Assembly (NCBI GenBank): GCA_903958085.1
Contig: CAJBRY010000134.1
Span: 1 to 32,683 of the forward strand
Direction of reading: 5' to 3'
DNA length: 32,683 bases
Source of the DNA: an uncultured Geobacteraceae bacterium
GTDB lineage: Bacteria; Desulfobacterota; Desulfuromonadia; Geobacterales; Pseudopelobacteraceae
Positions 25,435 to 32,683 of the stretch are shown in pieces (within the stretch, counting starts at the first letter, position 1; every line of letters starts with the position of its first letter). The position numbers were made by a program, and so were the translations under genes. The notes beneath the pieces are model-generated. The model saw only the letters and a program-made list of their open reading frames with translations. It ran no database searches and was not told the DNA's origin.

Positions 25435-25458
25435 TCATAAAAATGAAAGGAGAAAGTC

Positions 25459-26412
25459 ATGAGTAAAATCTATGCAGACAACTCGCAGTCTATTGGCAAT
25501 ACCCCCCTGGTGAAACTTAACCACATCGTAGGCAATTCAAAAGCGACGATTCTTGCCAAAGTAGAGGGGCGCAACCCTGCCTACTCGGTAAAATGCCGTA
25601 TTGGTGCAAATCTCATTTGGGATGCTGAGAAGCGCGGCGTTTTGAAACCTGGTGTGGAAATCATTGAACCGACCTCCGGGAACACCGGAATTGCCTTGGC
25701 GTATGTAGCAGCCGCTCGAGGCTACAAACTGACATTAACGATGCCGGAAACCATGAGCATTGAGCGTCGGCGTGTTCTCGCGGCACTTGGAGCGAATCTG
25801 ATTCTGACACCGGGTGCCGAGGGGATGAAGGGGGCTATCAACAGAGCTGAAGAGATGGCAGCTGCTGAGCCGGAGAAGTACTTTCTGCCACAGCAATTCA
25901 AGAACCAGGCAAATCCCCAGATTCATGAGAAGACAACCGGTCCAGAAATATGGAGTGACACAGATGGTGGTGTAGACGTTATTGTAGCGGGAGTCGGCAC
26001 TGGCGGTACATTTTCGGGTGTTTCGCAATACATAAAAAACAGTAAGGGTAAGAAAATTATATCTGTTGCAGTAGAGCCTAAGGAAAGCCCGGTCATTACC
26101 CAGCATCTCGCAGGGCAGGAAATAAAGCCTGCACCGCACAAAATTCAGGGGATTGGAGCCGGTTTTATTCCGGACACTCTTGACCTTTCCGTAGTAGACC
26201 GGGTTGAGCAGGTAACCAGTGAGGAGGCGATTGATTTTGCCAAGCGACTGGCTAAAGAGGAAGGTCTGTTGGTTGGAATATCCAGTGGAGCTGCAGTTGC
26301 AGCGGCAGTACGCCTGGCACAACTGGACGAGTTTGCCGGTAAGACTATCGTGGTGATACTGCCGGACGGCGCCGAACGCTACCTTTCGACTGCGCTGTTT
26401 GAAGGAATTTAG
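25459..26412 (+). CDS. cysK: Cysteine synthase A (O-acetylserine sulfhydrylase)
   Basis: This PLP enzyme makes L-cysteine from O-acetylserine and sulfide in the cytoplasm. The PLP lysine is K45 in [21 protein letters not shown]. The substrate loop is [19 protein letters not shown], the phosphate-binding loop is [10 protein letters not shown] (near 176-185), and the C-terminal serine site is [11 protein letters not shown]. The text closely resembles Escherichia coli CysK throughout; at 317 residues it is slightly shorter, lacking the last few residues. A good AAAGGAGA ribosome site precedes the ATG. It follows the Rrf2 gene and should be regulated by it. No serine acetyltransferase (cysE) is in the window. 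Identification is firm. Confidence 0.96.
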   Translation: MSKIYADNSQSIGNTPLVKLNHIVGNSKATILAKVEGRNPAYSVKCRIGANLIWDAEKRGVLKPGVEIIEPTSGNTGIALAYVAAARGYKLTLTMPETMSIERRRVLAALGANLILTPGAEGMKGAINRAEEMAAAEPEKYFLPQQFKNQANPQIHEKTTGPEIWSDTDGGVDVIVAGVGTGGTFSGVSQYIKNSKGKKIISVAVEPKESPVITQHLAGQEIKPAPHKIQGIGAGFIPDTLDLSVVDRVEQVTSEEAIDFAKRLAKEEGLLVGISSGAAVAAAVRLAQLDEFAGKTIVVILPDGAERYLSTALFEGI

Positions 26413-26457
26413 TGATGTTAGCGATTTACCGGAACTCTGGAATCGTCATCTTGAAAT

Positions 26458-26512
26458 AGCTGTTAAAGATGTTCAGAAGTCAATCAGGTTTTGATTTACA
26501 TTTTTAACAGCT
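26458..26512. repeat. 14-bp inverted repeat between convergent cysK and the LysR gene
   Basis: AGCTGTTAAAGATG (26458-26471) and CATTTTTAACAGCT (26499-26512) are inverted copies with one mismatch and a 27-base spacer. The right arm lies in the last codons of the LysR gene. The position between convergent genes suggests a shared terminator, but the long loop and AT-rich stem make this uncertain. Confidence 0.4.
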
Positions 26513-27389
26513 TTAATACTTGAAAAAATGCCTCAGCTGCCGGAGAGAGAGTTCGTCCTTTCCGCTGAACCAATGAAAAACTGCGGGATATGGTGAGACC
26601 CGGCAGCTCAATCTTCACCAATGTTTTTTGCTTCAGCTCCTGCCTGACAGCCATTTTGGAAACAAACGCCACTCCGCAATCTGCAAGAACCGCCTGCTTT
26701 ACCGCTTCGCTGCTAGATAAGGTCGCACAGACCGCCAAATCACTCGTCTTTATCCCATGCTGCCTGAGCGCAGCATCAACCACATCATTTGTGCCGGAAC
26801 CGCTTCCACGCAAAATCATGGGCTCTTTGAGAAGTTCTTGCGGGGCAATATCAGTACGCCCGCACCAATGATGCCCTTTTCGCGCGACAAGAAGTATTTC
26901 ATCATGGCCGAATGCAATGGAAGTGAACCGCGCATTTTCTGTCGGTGTTCCAACAATTCCGATTTCAATGGTTTCTTCATTAAGTTTATCGAGTATCTCG
27001 CTACTGTCGCCAATATCGACCTTTACAATTATGCCGGCGGCACTCTTTCGAAGGTTGGCGATCGCCTTTGGCAGCAGATATGTCCCTGGAATCGTGCTGC
27101 CGCCGACACAAAGTTCGACGCCGTCAGCCTGACGAAACTGAAGAATAGCCTGCTCAGTCTCCTTTACCGATTTTAGAACCTGCTGGGCGTGCAGAAACAT
27201 CACTTTTCCGGCCTCGGTCAGTATCGCACCGCGCCCGGTACGATCAAACAGTCTGACTCCGCAGAGATCCTCCAGGGCTGAAATGTGCTGACTGACTGTC
27301 GACTGGGTGACACAGGCCGCCTCGGCACCTTTTGAAAAGCTTCCAGATGATGCTATGAAAACGAATACTTCAAGCTGTTTTATATTCAT
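26496..27389 (-). CDS. LysR-family regulator, CysL / selenium-metabolism-associated type
   Basis: A 297-residue LysR regulator. The N-terminal winged helix-turn-helix is MNIKQLEVFVFIASSGSFSKGAEA with TQSTVSQHISALEDLCGVRLFDR. A linker helix and a two-lobed effector domain follow (about 88-297: VELCVGGSTIPGTYLLPKAI, ILRGSGSGTNDVVD). The text resembles the subgroup annotated as selenium-metabolism-associated or CysL-like, which controls sulfite reductase in Bacillus. It is divergent from the rhodanese-to-sulfite-reductase cluster, so that cluster is the likely target. A GGAG ribosome site lies five bases before the ATG, and a perfect palindrome sits 13-25 bp upstream. The effector is unknown; O-acetylserine or a sulfur or selenium species are candidates. 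Confidence 0.88.
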   Translation of the reverse strand: MNIKQLEVFVFIASSGSFSKGAEAACVTQSTVSQHISALEDLCGVRLFDRTGRGAILTEAGKVMFLHAQQVLKSVKETEQAILQFRQADGVELCVGGSTIPGTYLLPKAIANLRKSAAGIIVKVDIGDSSEILDKLNEETIEIGIVGTPTENARFTSIAFGHDEILLVARKGHHWCGRTDIAPQELLKEPMILRGSGSGTNDVVDAALRQHGIKTSDLAVCATLSSSEAVKQAVLADCGVAFVSKMAVRQELKQKTLVKIELPGLTISRSFSLVQRKGRTLSPAAEAFFQVLKLLKM

Positions 27390-27401
27390 TCATGCTCCAT
27401 A

Positions 27402-27414
27402 TCGTAAATTACGA
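27402..27414. promoter_or_regulatory. LysR-type palindrome in the divergent promoter region
   Basis: TCGTAAATTACGA is a perfect palindrome (TCGTAA-A-TTACGA) containing the T-N11-A LysR box. It lies next to the LysR gene start and upstream of the divergent rhodanese gene. Further right, TCGGTAATATCGA and TCGAATTTATC repeat parts of it. A TTGACA at 27447-27452 could be a -35 for the rhodanese operon, but no matching -10 is clear. Confidence 0.55.
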
Positions 27415-27530
27415 ATCTACTAATCGGTAATATCGAATTTATCAATTTGACATAGTAGTGAGTCCGTATGAAAATGCAAAACAAATTTTGGATCGCAAGC
27501 GCCACGTTTTTACACAAAAGGAGAGTATAG

Positions 27531-28268
27531 ATGAAATTGATTCGTATCGTATGTGCAGCAATGCTGGTTATGTCTGTCTGTTGCTCGTTTGTTTGCGCCG
27601 AAGACAAATTCAAGGTTGTTACCAGTGAGGAGCTTAAGACTCTGGTTGAGGAGAATGCCAAGGGATTGGTCGTGATTGATTCCCGCAGCGCCGGGGAATA
27701 CCAGGAAGTTCACATCAAAAACGCGATAAGCATCCCGCTGTCAAAGCTTGAGAAGGAACCGGCACTGCTTACTTCACCCAAAGATGCAATATTGGTTTTT
27801 TACTGTAACGGGATAAAATGCGGAAAGAGCGGCAAATCGGCTAAAATCGCATTGGATAACGGCTATGCCAACGTATATGTATACTCTGACGGCATGCCTG
27901 TCTGGGAAGAGAAGGGATATGCCATTTATGCCGGGCCGGACTATGATAAAGCCGTGAAAACAAGTAAAATAAAGCCTGTCGCTGTAAAGACTCTGCTTGA
28001 TAATGCCCCCGAAACCCTAACAGTGGTTGACGTGCGTGATGCCAAAGAGTTTGCTGAAGGACATGTTCCCGGAGCAATTAATATTCCTGTAGAAGCATTT
28101 GCAAGCGGTTCGGGGGTTTTGGATAAAAACAGGCAGATCGTCGTATACTGCAATTCCGGCGGGCGCAGCTATAACGCTTACCGCAAACTCCAGAAGCTGG
28201 CATATCCCAATATTGCCCAAATGATATTTGCCGACTGGCAGGCGGATAAGCTCCCTGTGGCAAAATAG
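27531..28268 (+). CDS. Exported protein with two rhodanese domains
   Basis: A 245-residue protein with a Sec signal peptide (residues 1-23; hydrophobic CAAMLVMSVCCSFV, cleavage near CA-ED), so it acts in the periplasm. Two rhodanese folds follow. The first spans about 30-140, with active-site loop FYCNGIKCGKSG; the second spans about 150-240, with VYCNSGGRSYNAY. Both retain a catalytic cysteine and the CH2-type entry motifs (DSRSAGEYQEVHIKNAISIP; DVRDAKEFAEGHVPGAINIP). Rhodaneses carry sulfane sulfur, or selenium, as a persulfide. An AAAGGAGA ribosome site precedes the ATG. It heads a rightward cluster with a TVP38 protein and an ArsS-type radical SAM enzyme, suggesting a sulfur or selenium transfer role outside the inner membrane. 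Confidence 0.9.
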   Translation: MKLIRIVCAAMLVMSVCCSFVCAEDKFKVVTSEELKTLVEENAKGLVVIDSRSAGEYQEVHIKNAISIPLSKLEKEPALLTSPKDAILVFYCNGIKCGKSGKSAKIALDNGYANVYVYSDGMPVWEEKGYAIYAGPDYDKAVKTSKIKPVAVKTLLDNAPETLTVVDVRDAKEFAEGHVPGAINIPVEAFASGSGVLDKNRQIVVYCNSGGRSYNAYRKLQKLAYPNIAQMIFADWQADKLPVAK

Positions 28269-28300
28269 TTTTCCACCATTGCAGTTGGAGAAGTCAGCAT

Positions 28301-28981
28301 TTGAATGCAAATAGAATATTTATTGCCGCAGCCGGAATTATCGTCATAGCCTTCTATTTTCTTTTTGATCTGCAAGCATACATGACGCTGGCATCACTTA
28401 AGAGCAACTTCAGAATATTACAAAACTATTATACCGCCAATAAACTGCCATTTCTGGCCGGTTTTATGGCGGTATATTTTTTTCAGACAGCACTGTCGCT
28501 CCCCGGATCGGCTATTATGTCACTTGCTGCCGGAGCAATATTTGGGACTTCGACCGGATTGCTGTGTGTTATTATTGCCGCTACTTTCGGCGCTGTCGCG
28601 GCATTCCTGGCAACCCGTCATCTGTTTCAGGACTATGTAACCTGTAAATTCGGGAGCAGAATGGATGGAATAAACCGTAAACTGGAAGTTCGAAGCTTTA
28701 ACTATCTTCTTTTTCTACGTCTGGTTCCGCTGTTCCCGTTTTTTCTGATCAATCTTGCTGCCGGACTTACCTGTATGCCTTTACGAACTTTTTTCTGGGG
28801 GACCTTTCTGGGAATTATCCCTGGAGGATTTCTCTATGTGAACGCAGGAACGAGTCTCTCAGCTATAGACTCGATGTCCGACATTGTTTCTCCCAGCGTG
28901 TCGGGATCTTTGGCGCTGTTAGGCATATTTGTGCTCCTGCCCATTTTTTTTGTTTCGAGTTCCAAAGAGTCTCTTAAATAA
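28301..28981 (+). CDS. TVP38/TMEM64 (DedA-superfamily) membrane protein
   Basis: A 226-residue multi-pass membrane protein of the TVP38/TMEM64 family. TM1 is near 5-22, followed by the family core: QTALSLPGSAIMSLAAGAIFG, then GAVAAFLATRHLF and FLRLVPLFPFFLINLAAGLT, and TM helices near 160-180 and 195-222. The start is taken as TTG at 28301 because it gives a complete first membrane helix and a GGAG ribosome site lies 10 bases upstream; no ATG fits better. Members are thought to move lipids or small molecules across the membrane, and bacterial relatives occur in selenium and metal-resistance clusters. It is 32 bp after the rhodanese and 31 bp before the radical SAM gene, so it is in the same operon. 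Confidence 0.88.
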   Translation: MNANRIFIAAAGIIVIAFYFLFDLQAYMTLASLKSNFRILQNYYTANKLPFLAGFMAVYFFQTALSLPGSAIMSLAAGAIFGTSTGLLCVIIAATFGAVAAFLATRHLFQDYVTCKFGSRMDGINRKLEVRSFNYLLFLRLVPLFPFFLINLAAGLTCMPLRTFFWGTFLGIIPGGFLYVNAGTSLSAIDSMSDIVSPSVSGSLALLGIFVLLPIFFVSSSKESLK

Positions 28982-29012
28982 TTGAAAAATATAGCTAAGG
29001 ATCTATCATCAA

Positions 29013-29972
29013 ATGATACCTGTTTTTAAAGAACGCTTACGGACTGTAAATCCTGTTTTCGACACATTTGAAAGTTTAAAAACTCTGCAGGTCAATCTTG
29101 GTAATCTCTGCAACCTTCACTGTAATCATTGCCACATGAATGCCTCACCTAGTGGCACTGAAATAATGGACAGGCAGGTCATGCAGTTGATTGCCGATTT
29201 TCTTACGCGGCATCCTGGAACTGTTCTTGATGTAACCGGTGGATGCCCTGAGATGAATCCGGACTTCCTCTATTTCAGTGAAATTACTAAAGGGTGTTCA
29301 CCGCGCAGATTGCTCAGAAGTAATCTGGCGATCATGGCAGAACCGGGGTGGGAGTGGCTTCCGGAGTTTTGCCGGCAGCAAGACTGGATCATAATTGGTT
29401 CTCTCCCCTGCTATCTGGAAGAGAATGTTGATAGACAGCGGGGAAACGGAGTATATAAAAAATGCATTCAGGTATTGAAGCGGCTGAATAGCCTTGGCTA
29501 TGGCTCGGAGGCAGAGCTTAATCTCATCTATAATCCTGGAGGAGTCTATATCCCGGGGTCGCAGAGTGAGCTGGAGGCCGCATATAAGTCAGAAATGTTG
29601 CAGCGCCACGGGATTCGCTTTAATAATCTCTTCACTATAACAAATGCTCCGGTCGGCCGTTTTTATGAATATCTTGAATCCAACGGAAGCTACTCTGACT
29701 ATATGCAACTGCTTGCCGATCGTTTTAATCCGGTTGCTGCCGGTAATATCATGTGTCGCAGCCTGATAAGTGTCGATTGGCATGGAAGGGTTTACAATTG
29801 CGACTTCAATCAGGCGCTGGGAATGCCTGTGACTTCTGCAAATGGCTCTGCATTAAATATTTCCGGATTGAATATTTCAGAGATGAAGATCGATAAAATC
29901 GTTCTTTCCCAGCACTGCTACTGCTGCACCGCCGGTGAAGGTTCCAGCTGTTCAGGAGCATTGGTACAATGA
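29013..29972 (+). CDS. arsS: ArsS-like radical SAM enzyme (rSAM/selenodomain family), Cys form
   Basis: A 319-residue radical SAM enzyme. The 4Fe-4S motif is CNLHCNHC (C33, C37, C40), followed by a TGGCPEMNPDF segment typical of the ArsS/TIGR04167 family. The C-terminal DUF3641 region contains a CRSLISVDWHGRVYNCDFNQ segment and the closing HCYCCTAGEGSSCSG motif. In this family some members carry selenocysteine in the C-terminal Cys motif; here every position is a Cys codon. ArsS acts in arsenosugar biosynthesis, forming a deoxyadenosyl-arsenical. The window shows no ArsM methyltransferase, so the arsenic role is uncertain and a related sulfur or selenium product is possible. An AAGGA ribosome site precedes the ATG and the stop overlaps the next gene by 4 bp. 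Confidence 0.85.
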   Translation: MIPVFKERLRTVNPVFDTFESLKTLQVNLGNLCNLHCNHCHMNASPSGTEIMDRQVMQLIADFLTRHPGTVLDVTGGCPEMNPDFLYFSEITKGCSPRRLLRSNLAIMAEPGWEWLPEFCRQQDWIIIGSLPCYLEENVDRQRGNGVYKKCIQVLKRLNSLGYGSEAELNLIYNPGGVYIPGSQSELEAAYKSEMLQRHGIRFNNLFTITNAPVGRFYEYLESNGSYSDYMQLLADRFNPVAAGNIMCRSLISVDWHGRVYNCDFNQALGMPVTSANGSALNISGLNISEMKIDKIVLSQHCYCCTAGEGSSCSGALVQ

Positions 29973-30613
29973 GAACATTTTTGCTGATATCAGTTTTGCT
30001 GATAGCGTTTGCCTCACTTGCGAAAGCCGATGAAATAGAGGTAAGCAGATTCAGTACCGAATGTCTGTCCAACTGGCAGACAAAGAGTTTCAAAAGGACA
30101 ACTTATTACACGCTTTTTAAGGAGGGTGCGCGAACGGGAGTCAAGGCGGTCAGTAACAATGCCGCTTCAGGTTTGATCAATAAAATTCATTTTGCCCCGC
30201 AGAAGTACCGTTACCTCCGTTGGAGCTGGAAAATATCTCACACAATTCCGGGCGGCAATGAGAGCACCAAGGCCGGAGATGATTATGCAGCACGAGTCTA
30301 TGTCATTTTCCCCGGACGTTTTTTCTGGCAGACGAAAGCCATCAACTATATATGGGCAAACAGATTGGCAAAAGGGAGTTCAACACCTAATGCTTTTACG
30401 GCAAACGCCATGATGATCGCAGTAGAATCAGGTAACTCTATGGCCGGAGAGTGGTTGGCAGAACAGCGTGACCTCGTTGCTGACTATCGTAACCTTTTTG
30501 GTGCAGACCCGCCAGAAGCCGAGGCAATTGCCATAATGACAGATACAGATAACACCGGCGCCAACGCGGAAGCGTGGTACGGCGAAATTTCACTGGCTAC
30601 GGAGGGTAAGTAA
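29969..30613 (+). CDS. Exported DUF3047-family protein
   Basis: A 214-residue protein with a Sec signal peptide (MRTFLLISVLLIAFASLAKA, cleavage before DE), predicted periplasmic. The mature part is a single DUF3047 domain. It is recognisable from YRYLRWSWKI, GDDYAARVYVIFPGRFFW and IWANRLAKGSSTPNAFTANA, and later DYRNLFGADPPEAEAIAIMTDTDNTG. The fold is expected to be a beta-sandwich; no activity is known for the family. The ATG overlaps the radical SAM stop by 4 bp (ATGA), so expression is coupled to it. Its recurring presence next to rhodanese and ArsS-type genes would argue for a binding role in the same export or sensing process, but that is inference. Confidence 0.85.
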   Translation: MRTFLLISVLLIAFASLAKADEIEVSRFSTECLSNWQTKSFKRTTYYTLFKEGARTGVKAVSNNAASGLINKIHFAPQKYRYLRWSWKISHTIPGGNESTKAGDDYAARVYVIFPGRFFWQTKAINYIWANRLAKGSSTPNAFTANAMMIAVESGNSMAGEWLAEQRDLVADYRNLFGADPPEAEAIAIMTDTDNTGANAEAWYGEISLATEGK

Positions 30614-30619
30614 CTCCAG

Positions 30620-32359
30620 GTGCAGAATTCATTGACTGCGCAGCTTTCGATCATTATACCAACGCTTAATGAAGCCTCGCATTTACCTGCACTTCTTGAT
30701 GACCTTAATAAACAACAGGGAATTACTTTTGAAATAATTATTGGAGATGGCGGTTCCAGTGACGCAACCCGTACGATAGTCGAGTCATCCGGTGCACTTT
30801 TTGTCAGCACCACAAAAGGGCGCGGCTTGCAGATGAATGCCGCAGCCAGTCGTGCGCAGAGTGAACTGTTGTTATTTCTTCATGCTGATTCCCGTATGAA
30901 ATATCCTAAACTGCTCTTTGATGCCCTGCAGGCTCTCACTACCGAGGCCGACTGGCAGGAGCGTGTTGCCGGGCACTTCTGTCTCCGTTTTATACGCAGT
31001 ACCAGTCAAAATTCTCTGGGCTACCGTTATGCGGAGGAGAAAACTACTCTGAACCGTGTCAATACGACAAACGGTGACCAGGGTCTGTTGCTTTCAAGAC
31101 ATTTTTTCTGTCAGCTTGGCGGATTTGACGAAACTCTCCCCTTTTTGGAAGATCAGCGTATTTCAGAGAATATCCGGTCACAGGGAAAATGGATTACGCT
31201 CCCGGGTTATATCGAAACATCGGCCAGACGTTTCGAGACGGAAGGTTTTCATAGGCGCTATATCCTCATGAGCATGATGATGGGGCTGCACAGCGTGGGT
31301 ATAGATGATTTTTTCCGCCGTGCGCCAGAGGTATACCGGGTGCAGCAGGAGACCGGCAGACTTCTTCTCACACCATTTTTTCAACTTATCCGACGTATGA
31401 TGCGTGAAAATTGGGACTTTTGGGGATCAATCAAGGTTTTTTATCTCCTCGGGCGCTACATTCGACAAAACTCCTGGCAGATGTTTTTTTTTGCAGACGT
31501 ATGCTTTCGGTCAATACTTGGGACCGGACGTTATCCTTTTCTGACTTTTCACGACCGGTTCGTTGCTCCATGCACAAACTTTAGGTTATTCAACGCGCTT
31601 ACCGGTTTATTGTGCTTTATCTGGTATTTGTGTGTTCTGGCACCATTTTTCAGCATTTTTGATCGAGGCAGAAAATGTGTCCGTTCGGCAGTTGTGCTGT
31701 TTGTGAGAAATCCCGTGCCTGGGCGGGTAAAGACTCGTTTGGCACGCGAAATAGGTAACGAAAACTCCTGTGCCTTTTACCGTGCGATGGTTCAAGATGC
31801 TTTGAGTGCAGCGGCAGGCAGTGGTGCGATTTTGAAACTGTTTCATGATGGCGTTGAAAAAGAGGAGTTGCCACAAGAGTGGTTAAATGGAGTACATGAC
31901 ATATTTGCTCAGCAGGGTGATTCAATTGGTGAAAGGATGGCAGCGGCCTTTGAATTGCTATTTTCAGAAGGAGTTGAGCGAGTCGCTCTGTTTGGCAGCG
32001 ACATACCGGGAATTGATGCAGACCTCTTGAAAAGATCGTTGCTGTCGTTGGAAACAAGCGATGTTTCAATAGTTCCGGCAGTGGATGGTGGTTATTGCCT
32101 CATCGCTTTAAATTACAAAATATTTACTAAACGGATATTTCAAAATATTGAATGGAGCAGTGAAAATGTTTTGAGCGCGACCCTTGAAAGATGCACAGAG
32201 TGCGGGTTGCGGGTTGAATTGCTTGAATCCAGGCAGGATATTGATACCTTGACTGACTTGCTGCAATACTGCCAAAATACGTCTGTAGCGGCGTATGCCA
32301 GTAATGCCTGGTTGGCAGATGCCGGGTATATGAACGGCAATTCAATTGAGTTATGCTAA
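30620..32359 (+). CDS. Fused rSAM/selenodomain-associated transferases (TIGR04283 + TIGR04282)
   Basis: A 579-residue fusion of two glycosyltransferase-A-fold enzymes that are separate proteins in many genomes. The N-terminal half (about 8-240) is the TIGR04283 family-2 type: LSIIIPTLNEASHLPALLDDL, GDGGSSDATR, KGRGLQMNAAA, then LFLHADSR carrying the metal-binding DxD-like site. A hydrophobic stretch near 328-348 (LFNALTGLLCFIWYLCVLAPF) joins it to the TIGR04282 half (about 353-545): LFVRNPVPGRVKTRLA, GERMAAAF, ALFGSDIPGI and PAVDGGYCLIAL, a CofC/MobA-like nucleotide-binding fold. It probably attaches or builds a sugar for the product of the upstream radical SAM enzyme. The start is taken as GTG at 30620; a TTG at 30632 is possible. 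The gene follows DUF3047 by 6 bp. Confidence 0.88.
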   Translation: MQNSLTAQLSIIIPTLNEASHLPALLDDLNKQQGITFEIIIGDGGSSDATRTIVESSGALFVSTTKGRGLQMNAAASRAQSELLLFLHADSRMKYPKLLFDALQALTTEADWQERVAGHFCLRFIRSTSQNSLGYRYAEEKTTLNRVNTTNGDQGLLLSRHFFCQLGGFDETLPFLEDQRISENIRSQGKWITLPGYIETSARRFETEGFHRRYILMSMMMGLHSVGIDDFFRRAPEVYRVQQETGRLLLTPFFQLIRRMMRENWDFWGSIKVFYLLGRYIRQNSWQMFFFADVCFRSILGTGRYPFLTFHDRFVAPCTNFRLFNALTGLLCFIWYLCVLAPFFSIFDRGRKCVRSAVVLFVRNPVPGRVKTRLAREIGNENSCAFYRAMVQDALSAAAGSGAILKLFHDGVEKEELPQEWLNGVHDIFAQQGDSIGERMAAAFELLFSEGVERVALFGSDIPGIDADLLKRSLLSLETSDVSIVPAVDGGYCLIALNYKIFTKRIFQNIEWSSENVLSATLERCTECGLRVELLESRQDIDTLTDLLQYCQNTSVAAYASNAWLADAGYMNGNSIELC

Positions 32360-32450
32360 AGTATAGTATATCTGTAGATCTTATAAAATAGTTCTTGATA
32401 AGAGAGGTTTGTTTGAATATTGTTCAATAACACTTGATCTGGAGTAATCA

Positions 32451-32683
32451 ATGTCTGACGTAAAGCATACAAAACAGGAACTAAGCAAGCTAAAAGCAGC
32501 CGGATTTATCAAGGAGCGCGGCAAAGATTTATTCACTGTGCGACTGCGCGTGCCTGGCGGCAGGATGAGCGTGCAGCGTCTTAAAAAAATCGCCGATGTT
32601 GCTGATAAATTCGGAGGTGAGTTCGTTCATCTTTCTGTACGCCAGTCAATGGAATTGGTTAACGTAAATTTCAAGAACTTTAA
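32451..32683 (+). CDS. Siroheme sulfite/nitrite reductase-like protein, N-terminal part (runs off the window)
   Basis: The first 77 residues of a protein with the ferredoxin-like half-domain of the nitrite/sulfite reductase family. The typical LFTVRLRVPGGRMSVQRLKKIADVADKFGGEFVHLSVRQSME stretch lies at about 27-68. No stop occurs before the right edge, so siroheme and Fe-S motifs are not visible. A GGAG ribosome site lies about seven bases before the ATG. It is 91 bp after the fused transferase gene, and is either the last gene of that operon or the first of the next. With cysK and a CysL-like LysR regulator nearby, reduction of sulfite to sulfide for cysteine is the likely role, but a nitrite or selenite substrate cannot be excluded. 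Confidence 0.82.
   Translation, partial: MSDVKHTKQELSKLKAAGFIKERGKDLFTVRLRVPGGRMSVQRLKKIADVADKFGGEFVHLSVRQSMELVNVNFKNF

Noticed and set aside
1-32683. CRISPR arrays, insertion sequences, integrases, tRNA or rRNA genes
   Set aside because: No regularly spaced repeats, transposase or integrase motifs, or structured RNA signatures were found on either strand by reading.

Overview
The window looks like the chromosome of a Geobacter-type deltaproteobacterium (Desulfuromonadia). This is an inference. It rests on a chemoreceptor fused to a bacteriohemerythrin, an Rrf2-cysK pair, and a rhodanese / TVP38 / radical-SAM / DUF3047 / glycosyltransferase cluster next to a sulfite-reductase-type gene. No rRNA, CRISPR array, transposase or convincing tRNA was found.

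Bases 1-16100 form a defence island read leftward. From upstream to downstream it holds an AbiE-like toxin-antitoxin pair with its own palindromic promoter, then hsdM-hsdS-hsdR joined by short overlaps, then a YgjP-type metallopeptidase that overlaps hsdR by 4 bp. A Gabija-like pair follows (OLD/TOPRIM ATPase gajA and UvrD-like helicase gajB, 8 bp apart), then sbcD and an sbcC that stops after its first half at the window edge.

Bases 16100-22140 hold the least familiar part. Four genes are read leftward: a Cys-rich zinc-ribbon protein, a 245-residue orphan, a PPP-family phosphatase with an extra C-terminal domain, and an RtcB-family RNA ligase. They diverge from a WYL-domain regulator across a 140-bp region with several inverted repeats. 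Downstream of rtcB lies a decayed copy of related parts. It comprises a phosphatase remnant that keeps only its first residues and the end of its catalytic domain, an HDAC-family gene broken by an in-frame TGA, and the C-terminal end of a second WYL regulator. I read the intact genes as a candidate WYL-controlled RNA-repair or stress operon and the remnants as a second, degraded copy. The function is not established.

Bases 22500-24540 encode a chemoreceptor with a C-terminal hemerythrin domain, flanked by two gene-poor spacers.

Bases 24900 to the end concern sulfur and possibly selenium or arsenic chemistry. An Rrf2 regulator and cysK share a 15-bp palindrome in both upstream regions. A LysR regulator is divergent from a tight rightward cluster: exported double rhodanese, TVP38 membrane protein, ArsS/rSAM-selenodomain radical SAM enzyme, exported DUF3047 protein, and a fusion of the two rSAM/selenodomain-associated transferases. 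The start of a siroheme sulfite/nitrite reductase-like gene runs off the right edge.
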